From assembly GCF_000425625.1 (NCBI RefSeq), contig NZ_KE384424.1:1-34414 (forward strand): a stretch of DNA of 34,414 nucleotides. Reading direction: 5' to 3'. This DNA comes from Stutzerimonas azotifigens DSM 17556 (GTDB lineage Bacteria > Pseudomonadota > Gammaproteobacteria > Pseudomonadales > Pseudomonadaceae). The translations under genes were made by a program, and so were the position numbers. The notes below the pieces were generated by a model. It had not been told where the DNA came from. It ran no database searches and worked only from the letters and a program-made list of their open reading frames with translations. Shown here one piece after another: positions 1 through 7,452 of the stretch; positions within the stretch are counted from its first letter, which is position 1, and every line of letters starts with the position of its first letter.

Positions 1-45
1 CCAGCCTCCAGCCTCCAGCCTCCAGCCTCCAGCCTCCAGCCTCTA
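1..45. repeat. 7-bp tandem repeat array at the end of the quinone oxidoreductase gene
   Basis: Five full GCCTCCA units lie in a row at 4-38, with a partial unit at 1-3 and a variant last unit GCCTCTA at 39-45. Read on the minus strand the array is TAGAGGC followed by TGGAGGC copies, and the TAG of the first unit is the stop codon (43-45) of the oxidoreductase. The array runs off the window edge, so its full length is unknown. Two other arrays in this window (28075-28105 and 34274-34301) use units of the same TNNAGGC form in the same orientation relative to the gene upstream. Confidence 0.9.
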
Positions 46-1020
46 TCGCACCTTCACCACCACCTTGCCGACCGCCCTGCGCTGGCCGAGGGTGGCGATC
101 GCTTCGGGCGCCTGTTCGAGCGGGAAGGTCCGGGACACCAGCGGCTTGAGCTTGCCCTCGCCATACCAGGCGAACAGCTGGCGGAAGTTGGCCAGGTTGT
201 CCTGCGGCTGGCGCTGGGCGAACGCGCCCCAGAACACGCCGACCAGGGCGGCGCCCTTGAGCAGCGGCAGGTTGGCCGGCAGCGAAGGGATCTCACCGGC
301 GGCGAAGCCGACCACCAGCATCCGGCCGTTCCAGGCGATGCTGCGGAAGGCCTCTTCGAACAGCCCGCCGCCCACCGGGTCGTAGATCACGTCCACGCCC
401 TGGCCGCCGGTCAGCGTCTTCATCTGCTCCCTCAGGCTGCCTTCGGAGTAATTGATCAGCTCGTCGGCGCCGGCGTTGCGGGCCACTTCCAGCTTCTCGG
501 CGGTGGAGGCCGCGGCGATCACCCGGGCGCCCATGGCCTTGCCGATCTCCACTGCGGCCAGGCCGACTCCGCCCGAGGCGCCGAGCACCAGCAGGGTTTC
601 GCCGGGCTGCAGGTTGGCGCGCTGCCTGAGTGCGTGCATCGAGGTGCCGTAGGTCATGCTGAACGCGGCGGCGGTCTCGAAGCTCATGTCCGCGGGCATC
701 GGCAGCACGCCGTGGCCGGGCATCGCCACCTGCTCGGCGAAGCCGCCCCAGCCGGTCAGGCCCATCACCCGGTCGCCGACCTTGAGATGGGTGACCTTCT
801 CGCCGACTTCCAGCACCACGCCGGAGGCTTCGCCTCCCGGGGAGAAGGGGAAGGGCGGTTTGAACTGGTACTTGCCCTCGATGATCAGGGTGTCGGGGAA
901 ATTCACCCCCGCGGCGTGCACCTCCAGCAGTACTTCGTTCTGCTTGATCCGGGGAGCCTCGGTCTCTTCGACGACGAGCGTTTCGGGCGGGCCGAACGCC
1001 TTGCACAGCACAGCTTTCAT
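43..1020 (-). CDS. NADPH:quinone oxidoreductase family protein (zinc-free MDR)
   Basis: A 325-residue member of the medium-chain dehydrogenase/reductase superfamily, quinone oxidoreductase branch; members reduce quinones or enones with NADPH in the cytoplasm. The N-terminal GroES-like fold begins MKAVLCKAFGPPETL. The nucleotide-binding motif GASGGVGLAAVEIGKAMGA and the family sequence NFPDTLIIEGKYQ are readable, and the cysteine cluster of zinc alcohol dehydrogenases is not seen. I start at the ATG at 1018-1020, because family homology begins there and AAGGAAAG lies a few bases upstream. A longer in-frame start at 1176 would add 52 low-complexity residues. The gene is divergent from the FliL-like gene. 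Its stop codon TAG is the first three bases of a heptad repeat array. The exact substrate cannot be told from sequence. Confidence 0.88.
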   Translation of the reverse strand: MKAVLCKAFGPPETLVVEETEAPRIKQNEVLLEVHAAGVNFPDTLIIEGKYQFKPPFPFSPGGEASGVVLEVGEKVTHLKVGDRVMGLTGWGGFAEQVAMPGHGVLPMPADMSFETAAAFSMTYGTSMHALRQRANLQPGETLLVLGASGGVGLAAVEIGKAMGARVIAAASTAEKLEVARNAGADELINYSEGSLREQMKTLTGGQGVDVIYDPVGGGLFEEAFRSIAWNGRMLVVGFAAGEIPSLPANLPLLKGAALVGVFWGAFAQRQPQDNLANFRQLFAWYGEGKLKPLVSRTFPLEQAPEAIATLGQRRAVGKVVVKVR

Positions 1021-1087
1021 GCGGCTTTCCTTCTGCGGGTGAGCGGGCGCGTGCGTGCCTGACGCCGCACCCGTTGTTGTCGCCTGC

Positions 1088-1115
1088 AGTCTAGGTGGCG
1101 TGTGTCGGCGATCAA
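1088..1115 (-). promoter_or_regulatory. Candidate sigma-70 promoter for the quinone oxidoreductase
   Basis: On the minus strand TTGATC (1110-1115) and TAGACT (1088-1093) are separated by 16 bp, about 70 bp upstream of the ATG at 1020. Based on sequence match only. Confidence 0.4.
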
Positions 1116-1157
1116 ACGAGAATGCCCCGCCCTGATGGGCCTGCATAAGCGCCGGGC

Positions 1158-1186
1158 TTGGGTCGCCGGCTGGCACTGGCTATGCT
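1158..1186 (+). promoter_or_regulatory. Candidate sigma-70 promoter for the FliL-like gene
   Basis: TTGGGT (1158-1163) and TATGCT (1181-1186) are separated by 17 bp, and the GTG start is 26 bp downstream of the -10 element. The spacing is optimal and the position plausible. Based on sequence match only. Confidence 0.5.
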
Positions 1187-1212
1187 AGCCGCTTCGCCCG
1201 AGGAGTCGTCCC

Positions 1213-1617
1213 GTGAAGCGCTTGATCGCCCTGTTGTTCGCCGCCACGCTGTCCACCACCGCCCTGGCCGCCGCGCCGGCGGATGGGGAGACGGCCGCCA
1301 AGCCGATCTACTACACCCTGACGCCCGCGCTGGTCGGCAACTATGGCAGCGGCGAGCGCCTGAAGTACTACAAGGCGGACGTGGCCCTGCGGGTCGCCAC
1401 TGCCGAGGCGCAGGCCAAGGTGGAACACCACGAGCCGCTGATCCGCAACCAGTTGATCCTGTTGTTCGCCGAGCAGACCGACGCCAGCCTGAGCAGCGTC
1501 GAGGCCAAGGAGACGCTGCGCCAGGAGGCGCTCAAGCAGGTGCGCGATGTGCTGGAGCAGGAAGAGGGCACGCCGCTGGTCGACGACCTGCTGTTCAACA
1601 ATCTGATCATTCAGTAG
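1213..1617 (+). CDS. FliL-like periplasmic/secreted small protein
   Basis: A 134-residue protein starting at GTG 1213 behind AGGAG (1201-1205). It has a Sec signal peptide (KR, then a hydrophobic stretch, ALAA at about residues 16-21) and then a domain with the FliL-type pattern: YYTLTPALVGNY at about 36-47, LKYYKADVALRV, a middle helix with HHEPLIRNQLILLF, and a C-terminal NNLIIQ. FliL proteins associate with the flagellar basal body in the inner membrane and have one transmembrane anchor. Here the hydrophobic N-terminus looks cleavable, so the product may be free in the periplasm. No flagellar gene is nearby, so a motility role is only an inference from the fold. PAO1 has a counterpart at the same place (PA5233, from memory). 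Confidence 0.8.
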   Translation: MKRLIALLFAATLSTTALAAAPADGETAAKPIYYTLTPALVGNYGSGERLKYYKADVALRVATAEAQAKVEHHEPLIRNQLILLFAEQTDASLSSVEAKETLRQEALKQVRDVLEQEEGTPLVDDLLFNNLIIQ

Positions 1618-1621
1618 CGGC

Positions 1622-1638
1622 AAGCCGTAAGCTGCAAG
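1622..1638. repeat. Decayed heptad repeat after the FliL-like gene
   Basis: AAGCCGT (1622-1628), AAGCTGC (1629-1635) and AAG (1636-1638) form two diverged 7-bp units starting four bases after the TAG stop of the FliL-like gene. The short spacing to the stop resembles the array at 1-45, but the unit is less regular. Confidence 0.45.
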
Positions 1639-1665
1639 AGGTGCTCGCTTCTGCCTGCAGCCGCC

Positions 1666-2790
1666 CTAGGCCATCTGCGCCAGCGCGCGGCGGAAGCGCC
1701 ACAGCGCGCCGGCGAAGAACAGCGAGCCGATCGCCAGCAGCGCCAGCAACTGCGGCCAGACGATCGACAGCCCGGCGCCGCGATAGAGGATCGCCTGCGC
1801 CAGGCTGACGAAGTGGGTGGTGGGCGCCGCAAGCATGATGTGCTGGACCAGCTCCGGCATGCTTTCGCGCGGCGTGGTGCCGCCGGAGAGGATCTGCAGC
1901 GGAATCAGCGCCAGGATGGTCAGCAGCCCCAGCTGCGGCATCGAGCGCGCCAGGGTGCCGAAGAACACCCCCATCGAGGTGGTGGCGAACAGGTGCAGCG
2001 CGGCGCCGCCGAGGAACAGCGGCAGCGAGCCGGCCAGCGGCACGCCGAGCCAGCCGCGCACCACCAGCAGCAGGGAGGCAGTGGCGGCCAGCAGCACCAC
2101 CAGCCCCATCGACCAGACCTTGGCCAGCATGATCTGCAGCGGCGTTACCGGCATCACCAGCAGGTGCTCGATGGTGCCGTGCTCGCGCTCGCGGATCAGC
2201 GCCGCGCCGGTGAGCACAATGGACAGCATGGTGATCTGGTTGATCACTTCCATCACCGAGCCGAACCAGGTGCGCGTCAGGTTGGGGTTGAAGCGCACGC
2301 GCATCGCCATCTCCACCTGCGCGGCCGGCGTGCCGCGGGCGCGGCGGACGAATTCGGCGATCTCCGCCGAGCCGATCGCCTGGATGTAGCCGGCGCCGCT
2401 GAAGGCCTGGCTGACCTGGGTCGCATCCACGTTGAGCTGCAGCGCCGGGCTGCGGCCGGCGAGCACGTCGCGCTGGAAGTTCGGCGGGACGTTCAGGGTG
2501 AAGGTGTAGCGGCCGGCATCCATGCCGCGGTCCATCTCGGCTGGGTCGATCCGTTGCGGCGGCTTGAAGTAGGGCGGCTGGAAGGCGTCGAACAGGCGCT
2601 GCGACAGCGGCGAATCGTCCTCGTCGACCACCGCCAGCGAGGCGTGGTGCAGGCTTTCCGGCATGCTCGTCGCCGAGGAGTAGACCCCCAGGCTGAAGGC
2701 CCAGACGATCAGCAGCACCAGTGCCAGGTCGCGGCGCAGGCTGTGGAACTCCTTGACGCCCAGGCGGGCGATGTTGGCCAGCTGCCGCAT
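1666..2790 (-). CDS. ABC-2 type exporter permease (YhhJ/YbhR-like)
   Basis: A 374-residue inner-membrane permease. There is one transmembrane helix near the N-terminus (LALVLLIVWAFSLGVY), then a large periplasmic domain with the family sequence ADVNVDATQVSQ-like LNVDATQVSQAF and FNPNLTRTWFGSVMEV, and then five or six hydrophobic segments in the C-terminal half. The motif REREHGTIEHLLVMPVTPLQIMLAK is the usual ABC-2 cytoplasmic loop. The start is the ATG at 2788-2790, behind AGGAGG and sharing one base with the upstream gene's TGA. An in-frame start at 2832 is less likely. It should pair with the permease half of the upstream fusion protein to form the channel of a tripartite exporter for drugs, toxic compounds or lipids; the substrate is unknown. 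Confidence 0.9.
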   Translation of the reverse strand: MRQLANIARLGVKEFHSLRRDLALVLLIVWAFSLGVYSSATSMPESLHHASLAVVDEDDSPLSQRLFDAFQPPYFKPPQRIDPAEMDRGMDAGRYTFTLNVPPNFQRDVLAGRSPALQLNVDATQVSQAFSGAGYIQAIGSAEIAEFVRRARGTPAAQVEMAMRVRFNPNLTRTWFGSVMEVINQITMLSIVLTGAALIREREHGTIEHLLVMPVTPLQIMLAKVWSMGLVVLLAATASLLLVVRGWLGVPLAGSLPLFLGGAALHLFATTSMGVFFGTLARSMPQLGLLTILALIPLQILSGGTTPRESMPELVQHIMLAAPTTHFVSLAQAILYRGAGLSIVWPQLLALLAIGSLFFAGALWRFRRALAQMA

Positions 2791-5516
2791 CAGGCCTCCT
2801 GTTTCTTCAGCAGGGTGACGCACAGCAGCCACAACGCCGGGATGGTGAGCAGCAGCGGGACGAAATAGGGGTAGAGGTCGGCGAAGCCCAGCGCCTTGGA
2901 GAAGGTCCCGCGGCTGATCACCAGGAAGTGCGAGGTGGGGTAGAGCTGGCCCACCAGCGCGCCGGCGCCTTCCAGCGAGGACACCGGGTAGATCAGCCCG
3001 GAGAACTGCACGGCCGGCAGCTGGGTCGCGATCGCCGTGCCGAACACCGCGGCGATCTGGCTGTTGGTAAAGGTCGAGATCAGCAGGCCGAGGCCGGTCG
3101 CGCAGGTCACGTAGAGCAGCCCGCCGAGCAGCAGCGTGGGCAGGCCGCCCTTGAGCGACACGCCGAACACCGTCACCGCCAGCGCCACCAGCAGCAGGAA
3201 GTTGAGCAGGCCCAGGCCGACGTAGGGCAGTTGCTTGCCGAGCAGGAACTCCAGGCGCGTGACCGGCGTGACGTAGAGGTTGACGATCGAGCCCAGCTCC
3301 TTCTCGCGCACTACCGCCAGCGCCGTGAGCATGGCCGGGATGAGCATCAGCAGCATCGGGATCACCGCCGGCACCATGGCTTCCAGGCTTTCCACGTCGG
3401 GGTTGTAGCGGTAGCGGATCTCCACCGCGGCCAGCGCCGGCGCGCTCGGCTGGGGCGAGCCGCGGGCGAGCTCCTGGAGAAACGCCTGGTGGATGCCTTC
3501 GACATAGCCCTTGACGGTGTCGGCGCGGGTCGGCATCGCGCCGTCGACCCAGACGCCCACGGTCGGCGAATCGCCGCGCTTGAGGTCGCGGCCGAACTGT
3601 GGCGGGATCTCCACCGCGAGGCTGATTTCGGCCCGGCGCAGGCGCCGGTCGAGGTCGTCGTAGTCGCGCAGCGGCGGCTGCTCGGAGAAATAGCGCGAGC
3701 CGCTGAGGTTCTGGATGTAGGCCTGGCTGCTGGTGGTCTGGTCGCGGTCGAGCACGGCGAAGTTGAGGTTTTCCACGTCGAAGCTGATGCCGTAGCCGAT
3801 GACGAACAGCAGCAGCGTGGTGCCGAGCAGCGCCATGCCGCCGCGGATCGGGTCGCGGCGAAGCTCGAGCGTCTCGCGGCGGGCATAGCTGAGCAGGCGG
3901 CCGAGGCTGAAGTGGCTGCCCACCCGCGGCGGCGGGGCCTGCGTGGCCGGCGCCGGTGGCGCGACGGCCGGTTCGTCTTCCTTCGCCGCCTCGCGCAGGT
4001 AGGCGATGAAGGTCTGCTCGAGGCTGTCCAGCCCGCGCTTGGCCATCAGCCCCGCGGGGGTGTCGCTGTCCAGCACCCGGCCGGCGTGCATCAGCGAGAT
4101 GCGGTCACAGCGCTGGGCCTCGTTCATGAAATGGGTGGCGATGAAGATGGTCACGCCGTCGCGCCGCGACAGGTCGAACATCAACTGCCAGAAAGCGTCG
4201 CGGGCGATCGGGTCGACGCCGGAGGTGGGTTCGTCGAGAATCAGGATTTCCGGGCGATGGATCACCGCCACCGCCAGCGACAGGCGCTGGCGCACGCCCA
4301 GCGGCAGCTCGTCCGGCAGTGTGTCGAGCACCTGGCCGAGCCCGAAACGCTGCGCCATCTCGGCCACGCGCGCGTCGATCTCCGCGGCCGGGACGTGGAA
4401 CAACCGGGCATGCAGCACCAGGTTCTGGCGCACGCTCAGCTCGGTGTACAGCGAGAACGCCTGGGACATGTAGCCGACCCGGCGGCGCGTCTCCATGTCG
4501 TTGGGCGCGACCGGCCGGCCGAACAGCAGGGCCTCGCCCTCGGTCGCCGGCAGCAGGCCGGTGAGCATCTTCATGGTGGTGGACTTGCCGCAGCCGTTGG
4601 AGCCGAGGAAGCCGAAGATCTCGCCGCGGCGGATGCGGAAGTCGACATGGTCCACCGCGGTGAAGTCGCCGAAGCGGCAGGTCAGCCGGCGGGCCTCGAT
4701 GGCCACCGCATCGGAGCCGGCCGTGGCCGGCGGCGCCACGGGATGGCGGTGTTCACGGCGTTTCGCCTCCGGCAGCAGCGCGATGAACGCCGATTCCAGG
4801 TCGGGGCTCCCGGTGCGGGCGCGCAGCTCGCCCGGCGCGCCGGTGGCCAGCACCTGGCCGGCGTCCATCATCACCAGCCAGTCGAAGCGCTCGGCCTCTT
4901 CCATGTAGGCGGTAGCGACCAGCACGCTCATGCCCGGCTGCTGGGCACGGATGCGCTCGATCAGGTCCCAGAACTGGCTGCGCGACAGCGGGTCGACGCC
5001 GGTGGTCGGTTCGTCGAGGATCAAGAGCTGCGGGTCGTGGATCAACGCGCAGCACAGTCCGAGTTTCTGCTTCATGCCGCCGGACAGCTTGCCTGCCGGC
5101 CGCTCGCGGAACGGCCAGAGTCCGGTGCTGGCGAGCAGCGCCTCGATGCGCTGCCGGCGGTCGGCATGCGCCTTGCCGAACAGGCGGCCGAAGAAGTCCA
5201 GGTTCTCCTGCACCGACAGCGTCGGATAGAGGTTGCGGCCCAGGCCCTGCGGCATGTAGGCGATGTGCGGACACAGCCGGCGCCGGTGCCGCGCGTCGGC
5301 CATGTCGCCGCCGAGCACTTCCAGCTGGCCGTGCTGCAGGCGCCGGGCACCGGCGATCAGCGCCAGGACGCTGGACTTGCCTACGCCGTCCGGGCCGATC
5401 AGGCCGGCCATCACGCCGGCCGGCACGTCCAGGGTCAGGTCGTCCACCGCCCGGGTGGCGCCGTAGCGGTGGGCGACCCCGCACAGTCGAGCGACCGGCT
5501 CGCGCGTCGGGATCAC
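2790..5516 (-). CDS. ABC exporter: two ATPase domains fused to an ABC-2 permease (RbbA/YhiH-like)
   Basis: A 908-residue fusion protein. ATPase 1 has Walker [10 protein letters not shown] (41-49), signature LSGGMKQ (144-150) and Walker B LLILDEP (164-170). ATPase 2 has Walker [10 protein letters not shown] (305-313), Walker B ILILDEP (424-430) and the H-loop ATHFMNEA, but its signature position reads LPLGVRQ (404-410). A proline/alanine-rich linker (about 515-532) leads to the permease part (about 540-908), with a transmembrane helix near 560-578, a periplasmic domain, and several C-terminal helices after the loop [21 protein letters not shown]. The start is GTG at 5514-5516, overlapping the upstream TGA as GTGA. 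The order membrane fusion protein, this protein, permease matches the E. coli yhiI-yhiH(rbbA)-yhhJ type. RbbA's proposed ribosome link need not apply here; export is the simpler reading. Confidence 0.92.
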   Translation of the reverse strand: MIPTREPVARLCGVAHRYGATRAVDDLTLDVPAGVMAGLIGPDGVGKSSVLALIAGARRLQHGQLEVLGGDMADARHRRRLCPHIAYMPQGLGRNLYPTLSVQENLDFFGRLFGKAHADRRQRIEALLASTGLWPFRERPAGKLSGGMKQKLGLCCALIHDPQLLILDEPTTGVDPLSRSQFWDLIERIRAQQPGMSVLVATAYMEEAERFDWLVMMDAGQVLATGAPGELRARTGSPDLESAFIALLPEAKRREHRHPVAPPATAGSDAVAIEARRLTCRFGDFTAVDHVDFRIRRGEIFGFLGSNGCGKSTTMKMLTGLLPATEGEALLFGRPVAPNDMETRRRVGYMSQAFSLYTELSVRQNLVLHARLFHVPAAEIDARVAEMAQRFGLGQVLDTLPDELPLGVRQRLSLAVAVIHRPEILILDEPTSGVDPIARDAFWQLMFDLSRRDGVTIFIATHFMNEAQRCDRISLMHAGRVLDSDTPAGLMAKRGLDSLEQTFIAYLREAAKEDEPAVAPPAPATQAPPPRVGSHFSLGRLLSYARRETLELRRDPIRGGMALLGTTLLLFVIGYGISFDVENLNFAVLDRDQTTSSQAYIQNLSGSRYFSEQPPLRDYDDLDRRLRRAEISLAVEIPPQFGRDLKRGDSPTVGVWVDGAMPTRADTVKGYVEGIHQAFLQELARGSPQPSAPALAAVEIRYRYNPDVESLEAMVPAVIPMLLMLIPAMLTALAVVREKELGSIVNLYVTPVTRLEFLLGKQLPYVGLGLLNFLLLVALAVTVFGVSLKGGLPTLLLGGLLYVTCATGLGLLISTFTNSQIAAVFGTAIATQLPAVQFSGLIYPVSSLEGAGALVGQLYPTSHFLVISRGTFSKALGFADLYPYFVPLLLTIPALWLLCVTLLKKQEA

Positions 5517-6583
5517 GGCAGCCGGATCTCCAGTTGCTCGGGCCAGGGCGTGCGCTCGTCGAGGCGCAGGTAGGCCATGCCGGGCACGCCGGTCTTGACC
5601 TGTTCGAGGTGGCGCTCGAGCAGCTCGGGGGCGATGCGCGCCCTGACCCGGAACATCAGCTTCTCGCGCTCGCTTTCGGTCTCCACGGTCTTGGGCGTGA
5701 ACTGGGCGACGCTGGCCACGTAGCTCACCCGCGCGGGGATCACGTACTGCGGCACGGCGTCGAGCACCAGGCGCACCTCGGTGCCGAGCGCGACCCGGCC
5801 GGCCTGCCGTTCCGGCAGGAAGAAGGTCATGTAGACGTCGGTCAGGTCGACCAGGTTGAGCACCTTGCCGCCGGCGCCGAGCACCTCGCCGGGTTCGGCG
5901 ATGCGGTACTGCACGCGGCCGCTGCGGGTGGCCTTCAGCAGGCTGTCGTCGATTTCCGCCTGCAGGCGCGCGACGCCGGCCTGGGCGGCCTCGATCGCCG
6001 ATTCCGCCTCGATCACCTGCGAGCGGGCGGCGGCGATGCCGGCTTCGGCCGAGCTGACCTGGGCGCGAGCGGCGGAGAGGGCGGCCCGCGCGCTTTCGCG
6101 GGCGGCCAGGTCGTCATCGAGGGTCTGTCGGGACACCGCCTGGCGCTCCACCAGGATGCGCGTGCGGGCGTAGCGCTTCTCGGCCGCATCCAGTTCGGCG
6201 CGGCGTTGCTGGACCACCGCCTCGGCGGTGGCCTTCTCGCTCTCGCGCAGCCCGACCTGGGCCTGCGCCGTGAGCCGGCCGTTCTCCGCCTGGCGCAGCT
6301 GCGCACGCGCCTGCGCCAGCTCGGCCTCGAGCACCTGGGTGTCCATCCGTCCCAGCACCTGGCCGGACGTCACGAAGGCGCCTTCGCTGACATCGATGCT
6401 GGCGATCCGGCCGCCGAGCTTGGTGGCGACGTCGACCTCGGTCGCTTCGATGCGTCCGTTGCCGCTGGCGATGTTCTCGCCGAAGCCGGAGGGGCGCAGT
6501 TCGTGCCAGAGCCAGGCACCGGCGAGCAGCAGCAGGGCGAGGGCGCCGACGGGCACGAGCCGGCGGCGGAGGGCGTCTTTCAT
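5513..6583 (-). CDS. HlyD-family membrane fusion protein of the ABC exporter
   Basis: A 356-residue periplasmic adaptor. There is one N-terminal membrane anchor (about residues 9-27), then the first half-lipoyl ([22 protein letters not shown]), a long alanine/glutamine/arginine-rich coiled-coil hairpin (about 75-215), the second half-lipoyl ([21 protein letters not shown]) and a beta-barrel domain ([15 protein letters not shown]). Such proteins bridge an inner-membrane transporter to a TolC-type outer-membrane channel; no outer-membrane channel gene lies in this window. It is the first gene of the three-gene operon and has a GAGG Shine-Dalgarno. Its TGA stop overlaps the GTG start of the ATPase fusion by four bases, which points to coupled translation. 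Confidence 0.9.
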   Translation of the reverse strand: MKDALRRRLVPVGALALLLLAGAWLWHELRPSGFGENIASGNGRIEATEVDVATKLGGRIASIDVSEGAFVTSGQVLGRMDTQVLEAELAQARAQLRQAENGRLTAQAQVGLRESEKATAEAVVQQRRAELDAAEKRYARTRILVERQAVSRQTLDDDLAARESARAALSAARAQVSSAEAGIAAARSQVIEAESAIEAAQAGVARLQAEIDDSLLKATRSGRVQYRIAEPGEVLGAGGKVLNLVDLTDVYMTFFLPERQAGRVALGTEVRLVLDAVPQYVIPARVSYVASVAQFTPKTVETESEREKLMFRVRARIAPELLERHLEQVKTGVPGMAYLRLDERTPWPEQLEIRLP

Positions 6584-6651
6584 CGGGGCCTCGCGGCGGA
6601 AACGGTGGACCCTGAGTATGGTTCAACCGCTGCGGGGCGCCTTGATACGGG

Positions 6652-7122
6652 TCAAATGGCCTGGCTCGAGCGGGCCATGCGCAGAATCTGCGCCCACTCG
6701 CGCTCGCCGACCGGCATCACCGACAGCCGGCTGCCGCGCTGCACCAGCGCCAGTTCCGCGAGCGCCGGCTCGGCCTTCAGGGCCGTCAGCGGCAGGACCT
6801 GGGCGAAGGTCTCCACATGCGCCACGTCCACCGCGCTCCAGGGGTTGCGCCCGGAGCCGGCCGTCTTCGGATCGAAATAGGGACTCTGCGGGTCGGTGGC
6901 GGTCGGGTCCGGATAGGCACCGCGGACGATCCGACCGATGCCGGCCACGCCTGGAATCGGGCAACTGGAGTGGTAGAAGAGAAACAGGTCGTCCGGCTGC
7001 ATGGCGCGCAGGTGGTTGCGCGCCTGATAGTTGCGCACGCCGTCCCAGCGACCTGTTTCACGTTTTTCGAGATCGGTGACCGAAAACTCATCCGGCTCGG
7101 ATTTCATCAACCAGTACGGCAT
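6652..7122 (-). CDS. EVE domain-containing protein (YTH/PUA-like fold)
   Basis: A 156-residue protein recognisable by MPYWLMKSEPDEFS at the N-terminus, WDGVRNYQARNHLRAM (about 25-40), the DLFLFYHSSC strand and VRGAYPDPTA. EVE domains belong to the PUA/YTH superfamily and form a pocket suited to modified bases. Eukaryotic THYN1 is a homologue, and in prokaryotes EVE domains often sit in restriction or defence proteins. This stand-alone form is common next to 5-FCL and zapA in proteobacteria and looks like a housekeeping copy. I place the start at ATG 7120-7122; the upstream TTG at 7137 would add five residues. Its ligand is not known from sequence. Confidence 0.9.
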   Translation of the reverse strand: MPYWLMKSEPDEFSVTDLEKRETGRWDGVRNYQARNHLRAMQPDDLFLFYHSSCPIPGVAGIGRIVRGAYPDPTATDPQSPYFDPKTAGSGRNPWSAVDVAHVETFAQVLPLTALKAEPALAELALVQRGSRLSVMPVGEREWAQILRMARSSQAI

Positions 7123-7163
7123 GGACTTTGCTCTCAAGATCGCGCGTCTAACGCAAGGGAAGG

Positions 7164-7231
7164 CGGCAGTTTCTCCGACAATCGGTCGGAAACAGCGTTT
7201 GCGCTGTTTCGGTGCTTGGCGGAGAATGCCG
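7164..7231. other. Foldable inverted-repeat element upstream of the EVE gene
   Basis: An outer stem pairs 7164-7168 with 7227-7231 and 7171-7177 (TTCTCCG) with 7220-7226 (CGGAGAA), leaving a 2-base bulge. It encloses a perfect 9-bp hairpin, GAAACAGCG (7189-7197), TTTG loop, CGCTGTTTC (7202-7210). A small competing hairpin, CCGAC/GTCGG, lies at 7175-7189. The element is in the 198-bp gap between the divergent EVE start and the small ORF at 7321. It could be part of the EVE 5' leader, a small RNA or a repeat element. The 7232-7320 remainder is less GC-rich than its surroundings and holds the small ORF's Shine-Dalgarno. Confidence 0.5.
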
Positions 7232-7320
7232 TGGTTGAAAATTTGGCGCCATCGGAACGCTCAAAACAGAAGAAAGCGATGACGATGGGATGATCTGCCT
7301 GTCAGGGGGAGGCGAGTTTG

Positions 7321-7452
7321 ATGAAGCGCAAGCCGGATATTTTGTGGGTTCTCGTCGTGTTGTTCAGTCTCGGAGTGGTGACCACCGGTTACACCCAGAG
7401 CCTCTGGGACCGTCAGGGCGAGCCGGCCCCGGTGGTCGCACCGCAGCGTTGA
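7321..7452 (+). CDS. 43-residue single-pass membrane protein, unknown function
   Basis: This short ORF begins ATG at 7321 and ends TGA at 7450-7452. A very strong Shine-Dalgarno, AGGGGGAGG (7304-7312), sits 8 bases before the ATG. The product begins MKRKPDILWV, has one hydrophobic helix (about residues 7-22, ILWVLVVLFSLGVVTT), and then a short polar tail ending PVVAPQR. The basic N-terminus predicts N-in, C-out topology. I recall similar tiny hypothetical proteins annotated at this place in other pseudomonads, which would support it as a real gene, but I cannot search. Its 3' end overlaps the 3' end of the convergent cyclo-ligase gene by 40 bp. Confidence 0.7.
   Translation: MKRKPDILWVLVVLFSLGVVTTGYTQSLWDRQGEPAPVVAPQR

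Noticed and set aside
1..45. CRISPR-like direct repeats
   Set aside because: The 7-bp units are directly abutting with no spacers. This is a simple tandem repeat.
2928..5573. 881-codon plus-strand frame opposite the exporter ATPase fusion
   Set aside because: It is a histidine/glutamine/arginine-rich shadow of a gene with two sets of Walker motifs.
2790..6583. A novel toxin or defence role for the exporter operon next to the EVE gene
   Set aside because: The three genes match a common housekeeping-type tripartite ABC-2 exporter, and the EVE protein is a stand-alone core-genome form; nothing else in the area suggests defence.
6643..6655. TTGAC-CCGT-ATCAA-type dyad upstream of the membrane fusion protein as a repressor site
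   Set aside because: The dyad is short and imperfect, and no -35/-10 pair of normal spacing could be fitted around it.
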